Part shown: positions 53,220-61,309 of the stretch, in pieces
Numbering within the stretch: the stretch's first letter is position 1
How the letters are laid out: the number at the start of each line of letters is the position of its first letter
NCBI RefSeq assembly: GCF_025564065.1
Contig: NZ_JAMGZK010000051.1
Span: 62,001 to 126,000 of the forward strand
Reading direction: 5' to 3'
From: Silvania hatchlandensis
Lineage (GTDB): Bacteria > Pseudomonadota > Gammaproteobacteria > Enterobacterales > Enterobacteriaceae
DNA: 64,000 nt
Made by a program: the position numbers and the translations under genes
The notes under the pieces: generated by a model
What the model was told of the DNA's origin: nothing
Database searches by the model: none
What the model saw: only the letters and a program-made list of their open reading frames with translations

Positions 53220-53819
53220 ATGGAACACATTGTTTACGTCGTTGATGATGATCACGCTGTCAGGCGGTCCGTTATCGGGCTGCTGGAGTCCGCCGGGCTG
53301 AACGCCCTCGACTTTTCCTCGGCAGAATCTTTTCTGCAGCACACCTTTGAAGACATCCCCTCCTGCGTGATCCTCGATATGCAGATGCCCACCATCAGCG
53401 GGTTTGAGGTGGCGGATACCCTGAAGGCCAGCGGGCGCGAGATCCCGATTATCTATCTCACCGGGCACGGCACTATTCCGATGTCGGTAAAGGCGATCAA
53501 AGGCGGTGCGTACGAGTTCCTCACCAAACCGGTGGCGTCGAACGATCTGATCGACTCGATAAGCGCCGCGCTAAAGCTGGCGCAAGATAACGCCTCGCAG
53601 CTGCGGGAGCAGTATGCCCTGAAGCAGCGCCATCTCTCCCTCACCCCGCGCGAGCAGCAGGTGCTGCAGCTGGCGATCAGCGGCATGCTGAACAAGCAGA
53701 TCGCCGCCGAGCTGGGGGTGAGTGAAATTACCGTCAAAGTCCACCGCCGTCGGGTGATGGACAAAATGCAGGCCCGCTCGCTGGCGGATCTGGTCAGGGC
53801 CGCCGAGCGCCTGACCTGA
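53220..53819 (+). CDS. FixJ/LuxR-type response regulator
   Basis: The 199-residue regulator has a receiver domain (VVDDDHAVRRS, phospho-acceptor Asp53 in VILDMQMP, and TKPV) and a C-terminal LuxR helix-turn-helix (LTPREQQVLQLAISGMLNKQ, then AAELGVSEITVKVHRRRVMD). It converges on the giant histidine-kinase gene, whose stop is 10 bp away, and is presumably its DNA-binding partner. ATG 53220 has GGGG upstream; a TTG 12 bp earlier is in frame. Confidence 0.93.
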   Translation: MEHIVYVVDDDHAVRRSVIGLLESAGLNALDFSSAESFLQHTFEDIPSCVILDMQMPTISGFEVADTLKASGREIPIIYLTGHGTIPMSVKAIKGGAYEFLTKPVASNDLIDSISAALKLAQDNASQLREQYALKQRHLSLTPREQQVLQLAISGMLNKQIAAELGVSEITVKVHRRRVMDKMQARSLADLVRAAERLT

Positions 53820-53828
53820 ATCCTGCCT

Positions 53829-56800
53829 TCAGAGTGACGCCACGCTCGCCGCCAGCGGCAGGGTAAAGGCAAATACAGAGCCGTGCGGCGCGCGGTTGCG
53901 GGCCGTCAGCTTGCCCCGGTGGCGCTCGATAATGCTGTAGCTGATGGTCAGTCCCACCCCCATCCCCTGGGCTTTGGTGGAGTAGAACGAGTCAAAGATG
54001 CGCTCGGTCAGCCCCGGTTCGATGCCGGTGCCGCTGTCGGCGATTTCAAAGGCGATCCCTCCGCTCCCCGGGTTTGACGTCGACAGCAGCAGGGTGCCAG
54101 GGCGATCTTTGATCTCGGCCATCGCTTCTACGGCGTTCATCACCAGGTTCAGCAGCACCTGCTGGATCTGCACGCTGTCCCCCACGATAAAGCTATCCGT
54201 CGCCGCCAGGGCCCAGGTCACGCTGATGCGCCGCTGCTCCAGTTCGCTGCGCGACAGGGTGATAATGTGGCGCACCAGAGCGTGCAGATCGATGCGGGTA
54301 AAGGCCGGATCCTGTTTGCGGGTGAGGGATTGCAGGCTGCGGATGATCTCCCCTGCCCGCTCGCCCTCGGAGACGATCTCCTCCAGCCCGATCTGGACCT
54401 TATCCAGCCGGGCCGGGTCGCGGTTGAGCCAGCGCAGGCTGGCCCCGGCGTTGGCGACGATCGACATCAGCGGCTGGTTGATCTCATGGGCGATCGACGA
54501 GGTGAGCTGCCCGACGGTGGTGGCGCGCGAGACGCGGGCCAGTTCAGCCTGCGCCACCCGCATTGCGTCTTCGGCCATCCGCTGGGTGGTGATATCGGTG
54601 ATGATGCCGTAATACTCGTTCACTTCGCGCCCCACCCCGACCGGATCGCCAATCCCCAGAATGGTGCGGGTGGCCCCGTCGGCGCGGATAATGCGGAACT
54701 CGGCGCGCATGGTCAGGCCATCGCGCACGCTCTCGGTCACCAGGGTGCTGATACGCGGATAGTCATCCTGATGCACAAAGGTCAGAAACTCCGCCATCGA
54801 GATCATCTTCTGCTGCTCCGGCAGGCCGAGGATCCGCGCGTACTCCTCGGACATAAACATCAGATCCTGCTGCAGCTCCCAGCGCCAGCTGCCGGTGTGA
54901 CTGATCTGCTCCCCCAGCATCAGCGAGGTCTGGCTGGCCCGCAGCTCTTTCTCAACCCGACGGCGCTGGAGGTTCTCTTCCAGCAGTTCGGCATACAGCC
55001 GGGCGGTCTCCAGCGAGATCGCCGCGTGCGCCCCCAGCAGGCTGACCACCCGGGAGTGCTCCTGGGTAAACACTTCCGGCATCAGGCGGTTTTCCAGATA
55101 AAGCACCCCCACCAGCCGCGCCTGCTTGAACATCGGCACGCACATCACCGCCGCGCCGGAGGTCACCAGATAGGGATCCTGGCTGAAGGGGTGAAACGCT
55201 TCGGGTTTGCCGGTATGGATCTCTTGCCCGGTGCGGATCACCGCCGCCAGCACCGTCAGCGGCAGGTCGGTGGCCATCGGCACCTCTTTCATGATCTGCA
55301 CCTGCACCCCATCGGTGGTGGTGCTGGCGCTGGCTTCGATCTCAGGGATGTTGTTGTCGCTGACGCGGATCAGCAAGCCCCGCTGCGCCCCAGCCCGCTC
55401 CAGCAGAATGGTCATCAGGGTCTCGATCAGCCGCTCAAGGTTGATCTCTTCCGACAGGGCGCGCGAGGCTTTGATCACGCTTTGCAGGTCGCGGATCTCC
55501 TCGTTACGCGCAAAGGCCACCGTGTCCCAGGCATTCGCCTGGCCGGGAGCCAGCAGATAGGGGAAGTCCCGCTCCAGCTGGCGCACTTTCGACTGCGCGC
55601 CGGAGCGTCCCCAGGCGGTCATCGCCCCGCGGAAGTGGGCATCGGCGGCGGTGGTGTAGCCACAGGCGTGGGCAAAGCGCCCGGCCAGCTCGTGGGCCAG
55701 GGCGTTGAACGGGTTAAAGCCCCCTTCGCGCGACAGGCGCACTGCCTTCTCGTACTGCTCGAGGGCGATGCTGTTCATGCCGTCCAGGCGCACGATCTCG
55801 GCGTAAATCAGCGCCTCTTTGTCGGCAAAAATGCCGGGATTGATCCGCGCCCAGAGGGCGATTTTATCGTAATGAAGGTGGATCTGACGGCGCAGGTCGG
55901 CAGAAAACGTCTCCGGGGTCAGCTGCTGGGACAGCGCCAGCGCGCTGTAAAGATGGTAATCCAGCTGATGGATATGCCCGGGGGCAGACCACGCAAAGCG
56001 CCCGGCCTGCTCAAGGTTCCCGGCCGCCTGCGGGTATTCGCCGCAGGCGAAGTGCGCCATCCCGCGATAGAGCCAGAACCAGAACTGCAGGGTCGACAGC
56101 TGCTCGCTGGCCTGCTCTGTCGCTTCGGGCAGCAGCGATTCCGGCAGCACCGTGCTGGCGCTCCAGCGGCCACTCACCGGGGTGCGCAGGTGTTCCACGT
56201 AGTGACGCTGGATCAGCAGGATCGCTTCCACATTCTGAAAATGGGTTTTGCGCACAAAGGCCAGCCCGCGCTCGATGCTGGTGAGCACCCCGTCAAGGTG
56301 ATCGCCCCGGGTGAGGAAGTTGATCACCTGATGGCAGACGGCAAAGCAGGCCACCGTCATGTCCCCGTGGGTGACGGCCGAGGTGAAGCAGGCTTTGGCG
56401 CACTCGATGGTGTAGCCCAGCGGCTGGGTCCAGACGCTGAGCTGGTCCAGCGGCAGCAGGGTTTTGGCTTCAAAGGCATCGTAGCCGTGGCGGTTCACCA
56501 GCTCCCGCGCCAGGGTGCCGTACTGAAAGCCCAACCGGTACTCGGCGTAGCGGTGGCCAATCAGCACCCCGAACCACGCCATCGCCGACGTCGACGCGCC
56601 GGTAATACCGTGATCCAGGGTCAGGTGCATCATCCGGCACAGCAGAATGAAGTGCAGGCGCGAATGGGTAAAGCTGGCGAACAGGCTGGCGCTGTTCAGC
56701 AGGTTCATCACCGCCTCGATCTCCGTGTTGGTCATCCGCGTCAGCCGGGTGAAATGGCCCTGCGGGTTGTCGCCAACGCGGTTGCACAGGCTCTGCCAGG

Positions 56801-59426
56801 CCTCATCGCACTCGGCGACTTGCGGATGGCGGGTGACGTGAATGCCAAACACCGCCAGCCAGCTCAGGGTCGCCTCCAGCGCCAGCCGGTTGTCGGACTG
56901 ACGCAGATAGACTTCGGCCAGCAGGTTAGCCGCCAGCGCTTTTTCCGCCAGCCCGCCGGGAGAGCCGAGAATGCGGTCGCACAGCCTGCGGGTGCTCTCA
57001 AGGTTGCCCAGCGCGAACTCGCACCCGGCCTCTTCGCTGTCGAGCGTAAAATCGTTGGTAACGTCCGTCGCTAAACCGGCGTCGCCCAGCGCGCGGGCGG
57101 TCTGGATATAGCTCAGGGCCGAGGGGTAATCTCCCGAGCGGCGGGCCCGCCGGGCCGCCAGCAGGCTCAGCTCGCGGAACATCTGCCGCTGAGGCGCAGG
57201 CTGAATGCAATCCAGCGCCGCCGTGACATGATGCACGGCACGGAACAGGATCTCATTGCCCGCCGCCTGGCGCGCCGACTCCGCCAGCAGGCTGGCGGTG
57301 GTCAGGTGCAGACGGCTTTTCTCGGCGCTATCCAGCAGGGCAAAGGCCGCCTCCTGCACCCGGTCGTGGGTAAAGGCGTAGCCGTCGGCGCTGAGGGTGA
57401 TCAGCTGCGCCGTCACCGCCGGGTGCAGGGCATAGCGGATCTCTGCCACCGACATCCCCATTACCCGACAGACCATCTCCAGCTCACCGCTGCCGCCCAG
57501 ACAGGCGATGCTGCCCAGCAGCCGTCGGGTCTCTTCCGGCATCTCTTCCAACTGCTGCAGCACCAGAGTGACCACGTTTTCGGTGTAATGCCGGGTGCGG
57601 ATCGCGTGCAGATCGTAGCACCACTTATCCTGATATTTGTTGTGCGTCACCAGCCCGTCATCGACGATCCGGCGGAAGAACTCATGCACAAACAGCGGGT
57701 TGCCCCCGGTCTTTTGATGGATAAGCTCAGCCAGATCGGCGGTGCTGGCCGAGCGGGTATGGAAGATATTCGCCAGCCAGCGCGACACGGCCTTCACCGA
57801 CAGCGCCTCCGGGCGCAGCTCGGTGGTGTTGCGCGAGGCGCGATGCAGGCTCGCCAGCTGCTGTTGCAGAGCGTTATCCGGCAGCGAGCTGGCATCCCGG
57901 TACGCCACCACCATCAGCAGCGGCACATTGCTGACGTTAATGAGCAGGTATTCCAGAATTTGCAGGCTGGCGGCGTCAGCCCAGTGGATATCATCCAGCA
58001 GCAGCACCAGCGGACAGCCCGCGCTGGCCAGGGTGTTCACCAGTACCAGCATCATGTGGCTGAAGCGCGCCCGGGCATCGATGGCAAAGGTATCGCTGGC
58101 GAAACGCGGTTTGCTATCCAGCAGCAGTCGCAGCTCCGGCACCAGGCTGACGGCTAACGCTTCGTAGCCCTCCAGCTCGCGCGACAGGCGGACTTTCCAC
58201 TGGGCCACCTGCTGGGCCGGCAGCCCCAGCAGATGCAGCACCAGACTGCGAAACGCCGAGGTCAGGGCCGCATAGGGCAGCGTGGGGGAAAATTGATCCA
58301 CCTTGCTCACCGCCAGCAGTGCGTGACGCTGCTGCAACGCTTTCAGCCCCGAAGCGATAAGCGACGACTTGCCGATCCCCGACGGGCCGCTGATCGCCAC
58401 CAGCCCGGCGAGGGCATCCCGGCTCACCCGGTCAAAGGCGTGGAGCAGCTCCCCTGCCTGCGGATGGGCGGTATAGAGGGTGTCGGTCAGATGAAACGCG
58501 GGGGAGCGGTCCTGCAATCCGGGGGTAAAGGCGGCGATATCCCCTTCGTCGCTCAGCGTGGCCTGACAGCGGCGCAGATCGGCGATCAGGCCGTCCACCG
58601 TCTGGTAGCGATGCTCCGGTTTTTTCGCCAGCAGCTTGAGGACAATCGCCGAGAGCATCGCGGGCACGCCGGGGCACACCGCACCGGGGGCGCGCGGTTC
58701 CGAGGCGATATGGTAGTGCGCCCATTTACCCTGATCTTCACCGCCCAGCTCAAACGGCAGGCTGCCGGTGAGCAGCTCGTAAAACACCACCCCCAGACTG
58801 TAGAGATCGCTGCGGTTGTCCACCGAACGATGCGTGCGGGTGGTGTGTTCCGGCGACATATAGGCCGGGGTGCCTCCCACCAGCGGCATCGTCTGCAGTG
58901 CTTCCGGGGTGCCGGACGACAGACCAAAGCCCCCCAGCCGACAGCTGTTGTCATCATGAATAAAAATATTGCCGGGCTTGATATCCCCGTGCACCAGGTT
59001 GCGAAGATGCATCAGGCGCAGAGGCAGGCTGATGCGGATCGCCAGTTCAAGAAAGCTCGGGATACAGGCCAGCGGCGCGCCGACGATGCGGGTCAGCAGC
59101 ACAAACGAAAAAGGGGCATACACCAGGGCAAAGCGCCCGTGATACTGGGTGCTGGCCACCGGGCGAATCGCCCAGTCGTCGTTCAGATATTCCCGCAGGG
59201 CAAACTCATTGCGCAGCAGACGCGTTGCGCTGGCCTCTTCTTCATCGCTCACCCCGGTGGCGATAATAAACGACCCGCCGGAGCTCGGCAGGCGGGCATT
59301 CAGCCAGCACAGGCTCCCCTCCTGCCCCAGCGGGGTAAAAATGACGTCTTCTTTAAGCACAAAAGCCCGCCCTTCGGATAAATGTCCGGGGGCGGGCCAG
59401 CGAGCAGGCAGCGATGGGTTGTTCAT
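53829..59426 (-). CDS. Giant hybrid sensor: kinase-like, ATPase, GAF, PAS, histidine kinase
   Basis: The 1865-residue protein has, in order: a Ser/Thr-kinase-like domain (HGDIKPGN at 146-153, YMSPEH, SDLYSLGVVFYELLTG); a STAND-like ATPase with Walker A GPSGIGKSS (about 344) and Walker B LLLDDIHWAD (about 475); a helical TPR-like stretch to about 1320; a GAF domain; a PAS domain; and a histidine kinase with His1647 in SSIAHEINQPL, NAVEAM, DSGTGIEPG and GMGVGLTIS. The DFG motif reads GFG (166-168), so the kinase-like domain may not phosphorylate. No membrane segment is seen: it likely senses a cytoplasmic signal. AAGGAA precedes the ATG. Confidence 0.93.
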   Translation of the reverse strand: MNNPSLPARWPAPGHLSEGRAFVLKEDVIFTPLGQEGSLCWLNARLPSSGGSFIIATGVSDEEEASATRLLRNEFALREYLNDDWAIRPVASTQYHGRFALVYAPFSFVLLTRIVGAPLACIPSFLELAIRISLPLRLMHLRNLVHGDIKPGNIFIHDDNSCRLGGFGLSSGTPEALQTMPLVGGTPAYMSPEHTTRTHRSVDNRSDLYSLGVVFYELLTGSLPFELGGEDQGKWAHYHIASEPRAPGAVCPGVPAMLSAIVLKLLAKKPEHRYQTVDGLIADLRRCQATLSDEGDIAAFTPGLQDRSPAFHLTDTLYTAHPQAGELLHAFDRVSRDALAGLVAISGPSGIGKSSLIASGLKALQQRHALLAVSKVDQFSPTLPYAALTSAFRSLVLHLLGLPAQQVAQWKVRLSRELEGYEALAVSLVPELRLLLDSKPRFASDTFAIDARARFSHMMLVLVNTLASAGCPLVLLLDDIHWADAASLQILEYLLINVSNVPLLMVVAYRDASSLPDNALQQQLASLHRASRNTTELRPEALSVKAVSRWLANIFHTRSASTADLAELIHQKTGGNPLFVHEFFRRIVDDGLVTHNKYQDKWCYDLHAIRTRHYTENVVTLVLQQLEEMPEETRRLLGSIACLGGSGELEMVCRVMGMSVAEIRYALHPAVTAQLITLSADGYAFTHDRVQEAAFALLDSAEKSRLHLTTASLLAESARQAAGNEILFRAVHHVTAALDCIQPAPQRQMFRELSLLAARRARRSGDYPSALSYIQTARALGDAGLATDVTNDFTLDSEEAGCEFALGNLESTRRLCDRILGSPGGLAEKALAANLLAEVYLRQSDNRLALEATLSWLAVFGIHVTRHPQVAECDEAWQSLCNRVGDNPQGHFTRLTRMTNTEIEAVMNLLNSASLFASFTHSRLHFILLCRMMHLTLDHGITGASTSAMAWFGVLIGHRYAEYRLGFQYGTLARELVNRHGYDAFEAKTLLPLDQLSVWTQPLGYTIECAKACFTSAVTHGDMTVACFAVCHQVINFLTRGDHLDGVLTSIERGLAFVRKTHFQNVEAILLIQRHYVEHLRTPVSGRWSASTVLPESLLPEATEQASEQLSTLQFWFWLYRGMAHFACGEYPQAAGNLEQAGRFAWSAPGHIHQLDYHLYSALALSQQLTPETFSADLRRQIHLHYDKIALWARINPGIFADKEALIYAEIVRLDGMNSIALEQYEKAVRLSREGGFNPFNALAHELAGRFAHACGYTTAADAHFRGAMTAWGRSGAQSKVRQLERDFPYLLAPGQANAWDTVAFARNEEIRDLQSVIKASRALSEEINLERLIETLMTILLERAGAQRGLLIRVSDNNIPEIEASASTTTDGVQVQIMKEVPMATDLPLTVLAAVIRTGQEIHTGKPEAFHPFSQDPYLVTSGAAVMCVPMFKQARLVGVLYLENRLMPEVFTQEHSRVVSLLGAHAAISLETARLYAELLEENLQRRRVEKELRASQTSLMLGEQISHTGSWRWELQQDLMFMSEEYARILGLPEQQKMISMAEFLTFVHQDDYPRISTLVTESVRDGLTMRAEFRIIRADGATRTILGIGDPVGVGREVNEYYGIITDITTQRMAEDAMRVAQAELARVSRATTVGQLTSSIAHEINQPLMSIVANAGASLRWLNRDPARLDKVQIGLEEIVSEGERAGEIIRSLQSLTRKQDPAFTRIDLHALVRHIITLSRSELEQRRISVTWALAATDSFIVGDSVQIQQVLLNLVMNAVEAMAEIKDRPGTLLLSTSNPGSGGIAFEIADSGTGIEPGLTERIFDSFYSTKAQGMGVGLTISYSIIERHRGKLTARNRAPHGSVFAFTLPLAASVASL

Positions 59427-59485
59427 CCACGTTTCCTTATTTTTCTTCGTTAATGGTTCTCGTGGGAATGAGTGTGACGGTCTCT

Positions 59486-59854
59486 TCAGGTGACGAGCGC
59501 GCGCTGAACGTGCGCCAGCAGCACATCGACATTAATCGGTTTGCGCAGAAAAACAACAGCGCCGTGTTCAACAGCGTAGCGTTGGATGTTGTCATCCGCA
59601 TGACCGGAGATAAAAATGAGTGGCGGCGGCGAGGGGGCAATGAGGTTCAGTTTGTCGAGCATCTCCAGTCCGTTCATTCCGCGCAGGCGGATATCGGCAA
59701 TCACCAGCGCCACGTCGGTCAGGGCAGTGGGGTGGCTGAGAAACCCCTCCGCCGAGTCGAAGGCTTCCGTTGCGTACCCCTCTGACTGCAGCAGGTTGCT
59801 TAACCCGCTGCGGACAGAACGTTCATCATCAATGATGGCTATGCACTGCGGCAT
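59486..59854 (-). CDS. Receiver-only response regulator
   Basis: The 122-residue protein is a single receiver domain: AIIDDERSVRSGL, phospho-acceptor Asp54 in IADIRLRGMNG, FISGHADD and FLRKPI. It has no output domain. It lies directly upstream of the hybrid kinase (59 bp) in the same operon and could act as a phosphate sink or as a relay. The ATG at 59854 has GAGGA eight bases upstream; a TTG 15 bp earlier is in frame. Confidence 0.92.
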   Translation of the reverse strand: MPQCIAIIDDERSVRSGLSNLLQSEGYATEAFDSAEGFLSHPTALTDVALVIADIRLRGMNGLEMLDKLNLIAPSPPPLIFISGHADDNIQRYAVEHGAVVFLRKPINVDVLLAHVQRALVT

Positions 59855-59880
59855 GCTCGTTTTCCTCAAATGAAGCGTGA

Positions 59881-60138
59881 TTATCCCTCGCGACCGTCAT
59901 CAGGACGGGATGGAGGCGGCGTGCCGCTGATTTTGGGTACGCATTCGTGGCGAAACCACGTCAGCGTGAGCTGGCGACTGAGCAGACGGCGGCCAATCGG
60001 GATCAGCTGTTCGCCCACCAGCATGCCAAACAGCCCCAACAGGGCGACCACCGGCGGCGCAGGCGAGTGTACCGTAATCGCGGCATAAATAACCCCTGCC
60101 AGAATTCCACACAGCAGCGAAACGACCCAGGCCTTCAT
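59881..60138 (-). CDS. XapX-domain membrane protein (longer copy)
   Basis: The 85-residue protein has the XapX (DUF1427) core of two hydrophobic segments around a conserved SPAPP: LLCGILAGVIYAAITVHSPA, then VVALLGLFGMLVGEQ. A charged 40-residue tail follows. XapX proteins are small and uncharacterised, often beside hydrolase genes. Its start overlaps the stop of the upstream XapX gene (ATGA). Confidence 0.9.
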   Translation of the reverse strand: MKAWVVSLLCGILAGVIYAAITVHSPAPPVVALLGLFGMLVGEQLIPIGRRLLSRQLTLTWFRHECVPKISGTPPPSRPDDGREG

Positions 60139-60344
60139 GACGACGCTCCGGTGGTGTGGGTGACGGGTGAGCGCTGCGCGGTGTCATCGGCATGCAGAAA
60201 ATGGCGTGTCGCCTGTTCGCCCGCCAGCATCCCCAGCAGACCAATCAGCGCCAGCGCGGGCGGGGCCGGGGAACGGACTTTCAGCAGCGCGTACAGCAGG
60301 CCGATAAGCACGCCTGCCGCGAGGGAAATTAACCCAGTACTCAT
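60135..60344 (-). CDS. XapX-domain membrane protein (shorter copy)
   Basis: The 69-residue paralogue has AAGVLIGLLYALLKVRSPAP-PALALIGLLGMLAGEQ, matching the next gene's core. GGAG seven bases upstream supports the ATG. The two proteins are coupled by ATGA and probably work as a heteromeric membrane pair. They lie between the YcaC-like hydrolase and the two-component genes. Confidence 0.9.
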   Translation of the reverse strand: MSTGLISLAAGVLIGLLYALLKVRSPAPPALALIGLLGMLAGEQATRHFLHADDTAQRSPVTHTTGASS

Positions 60345-60365
60345 GATGAACTCCAGAGAGGGTGG

Positions 60366-60393
60366 AGCAGGCCGGATGAGGGCCCAGCCTGCT
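60366..60393 (-). other. Hairpin between hydrolase and XapX genes
   Basis: AGCAGGC and GCCTGCT arms (60366-60372, 60387-60393) with a 14-base loop lie in the 57-bp gap. No T-run follows; it may tune the amount of downstream message. Confidence 0.4.
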
Positions 60394-60401
60394 GCCGGAA
60401 C

Positions 60402-61088
60402 TTAGCGGGCCGGAACCGGGGCCAGGGTGTTGTGCTCGCTCTTCTGGCGAGACGGCGCGTTATGCACCATGGTGTAAGCGTAATCGACGCCCATACCGTA
60501 GGCACCGGAGTGCTCACGCACGATATCCATCACCGCGTTGTAGGTCTCTTTGTGCGCCCAGTCGCGCTGCCACTCGAGCAGCACCTGCTGCCAGGTCACC
60601 GGGATCACGCCCGCCTGGATCATGCGCTGCATCGCGAAGTCGTGGGCTTCTTTCGAGGTACCGCCGGAGGCATCTGCCACCATGTAGATCTCGTAGTCCC
60701 CTTCCAGCATGGCGCACAGGGCGAAGGTGTTGTTGCACACTTCGGTCCACAGACCGGAGACCACCACTTTTTTCTTGCCGTTGGCTTGCAGGGCATCACG
60801 CACTTTCTGGTCATCCCAGGAGTTCATCGAGGTGCGCTCAAGAATGTCTTTCCCCGGGAAGACGTCCAGCAGCTCCGGGAAGGTATTGCCCGAGAAGCTC
60901 TCGGTTTCAACGGTGGTGATGATGGTGGGGATGTTGAACACGCTGGCCGCTTTCGCCAGCCCTACCACGTTGTTTTTCAGCACCTGACGGTCGATTGACT
61001 GCACGCCAAACGCCATCTGCGGCTGCTGGTCGATGAAGATCATCTGACAGTTATCCGGGGTTAACACTTCGAGCTTTGAGTTAGACAT
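60402..61088 (-). CDS. YcaC-like isochorismatase-family hydrolase
   Basis: The 228-residue protein has the cysteine-hydrolase signature: Asp20 in MIFIDQQPQM, and the nucleophile Cys118 in VSGLWTEVCNN, then VADASGGTSKEAHDFAMQRM. It is closest to the YcaC group, whose natural substrate is unknown. The C-terminal 25 residues are an extension beyond the usual ~208. ATG 61088 is chosen for the family start MSNSKLEVLTPDN. It is first in the leftward operon and faces an amidohydrolase across the 16-bp repeat array. Confidence 0.9.
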   Translation of the reverse strand: MSNSKLEVLTPDNCQMIFIDQQPQMAFGVQSIDRQVLKNNVVGLAKAASVFNIPTIITTVETESFSGNTFPELLDVFPGKDILERTSMNSWDDQKVRDALQANGKKKVVVSGLWTEVCNNTFALCAMLEGDYEIYMVADASGGTSKEAHDFAMQRMIQAGVIPVTWQQVLLEWQRDWAHKETYNAVMDIVREHSGAYGMGVDYAYTMVHNAPSRQKSEHNTLAPVPAR

Positions 61089-61192
61089 AAGGGTATCCAG
61101 TGTGGTTAACAGGCAAAACCCGGCGCACAATGCGGCGACGAGACGTTGGCTGTATCCTATGTTTCCCCCTCGGCGGGCGTAATTATCTCTTT

Positions 61193-61256
61193 GTATAATT
61201 AACCTTTCGTATAGTTATACTTTGGTATAGCTATCCCATTGTATAACTGGTTTTTT
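61193..61256. repeat. Four direct 16-bp repeats in a divergent promoter
   Basis: GTATAATTAACCTTTC, GTATAGTTATACTTTG, GTATAGCTATCCCATT and GTATAACTGGTTTTTT follow one another with an exact 16-bp period. A fifth, degenerate copy (GTAATTATCTCTTT, 61179) precedes them. They lie between the YcaC-like hydrolase (ATG 61088) and the amidohydrolase (ATG 61310). The layout suggests cooperative binding of a regulator, most simply the FixJ-type protein. Confidence 0.85.
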
Positions 61257-61309
61257 CCTGTAAGCGGTTCCAATAATCCTGACCATTCCCCTCTCAGTCA
61301 GGAGCAGTT

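Noticed and set aside
54267-57074. A 935-codon open frame on the plus strand opposite the giant kinase gene
   Set aside because: It is antisense to a fully supported multidomain protein, has no recognisable domain, and reflects the GC-rich third positions of the real gene.
61177-61260. CRISPR-like array
   Set aside because: Units are adjacent 16-bp repeats without unique spacers and there are no cas genes; an operator array is the better reading.
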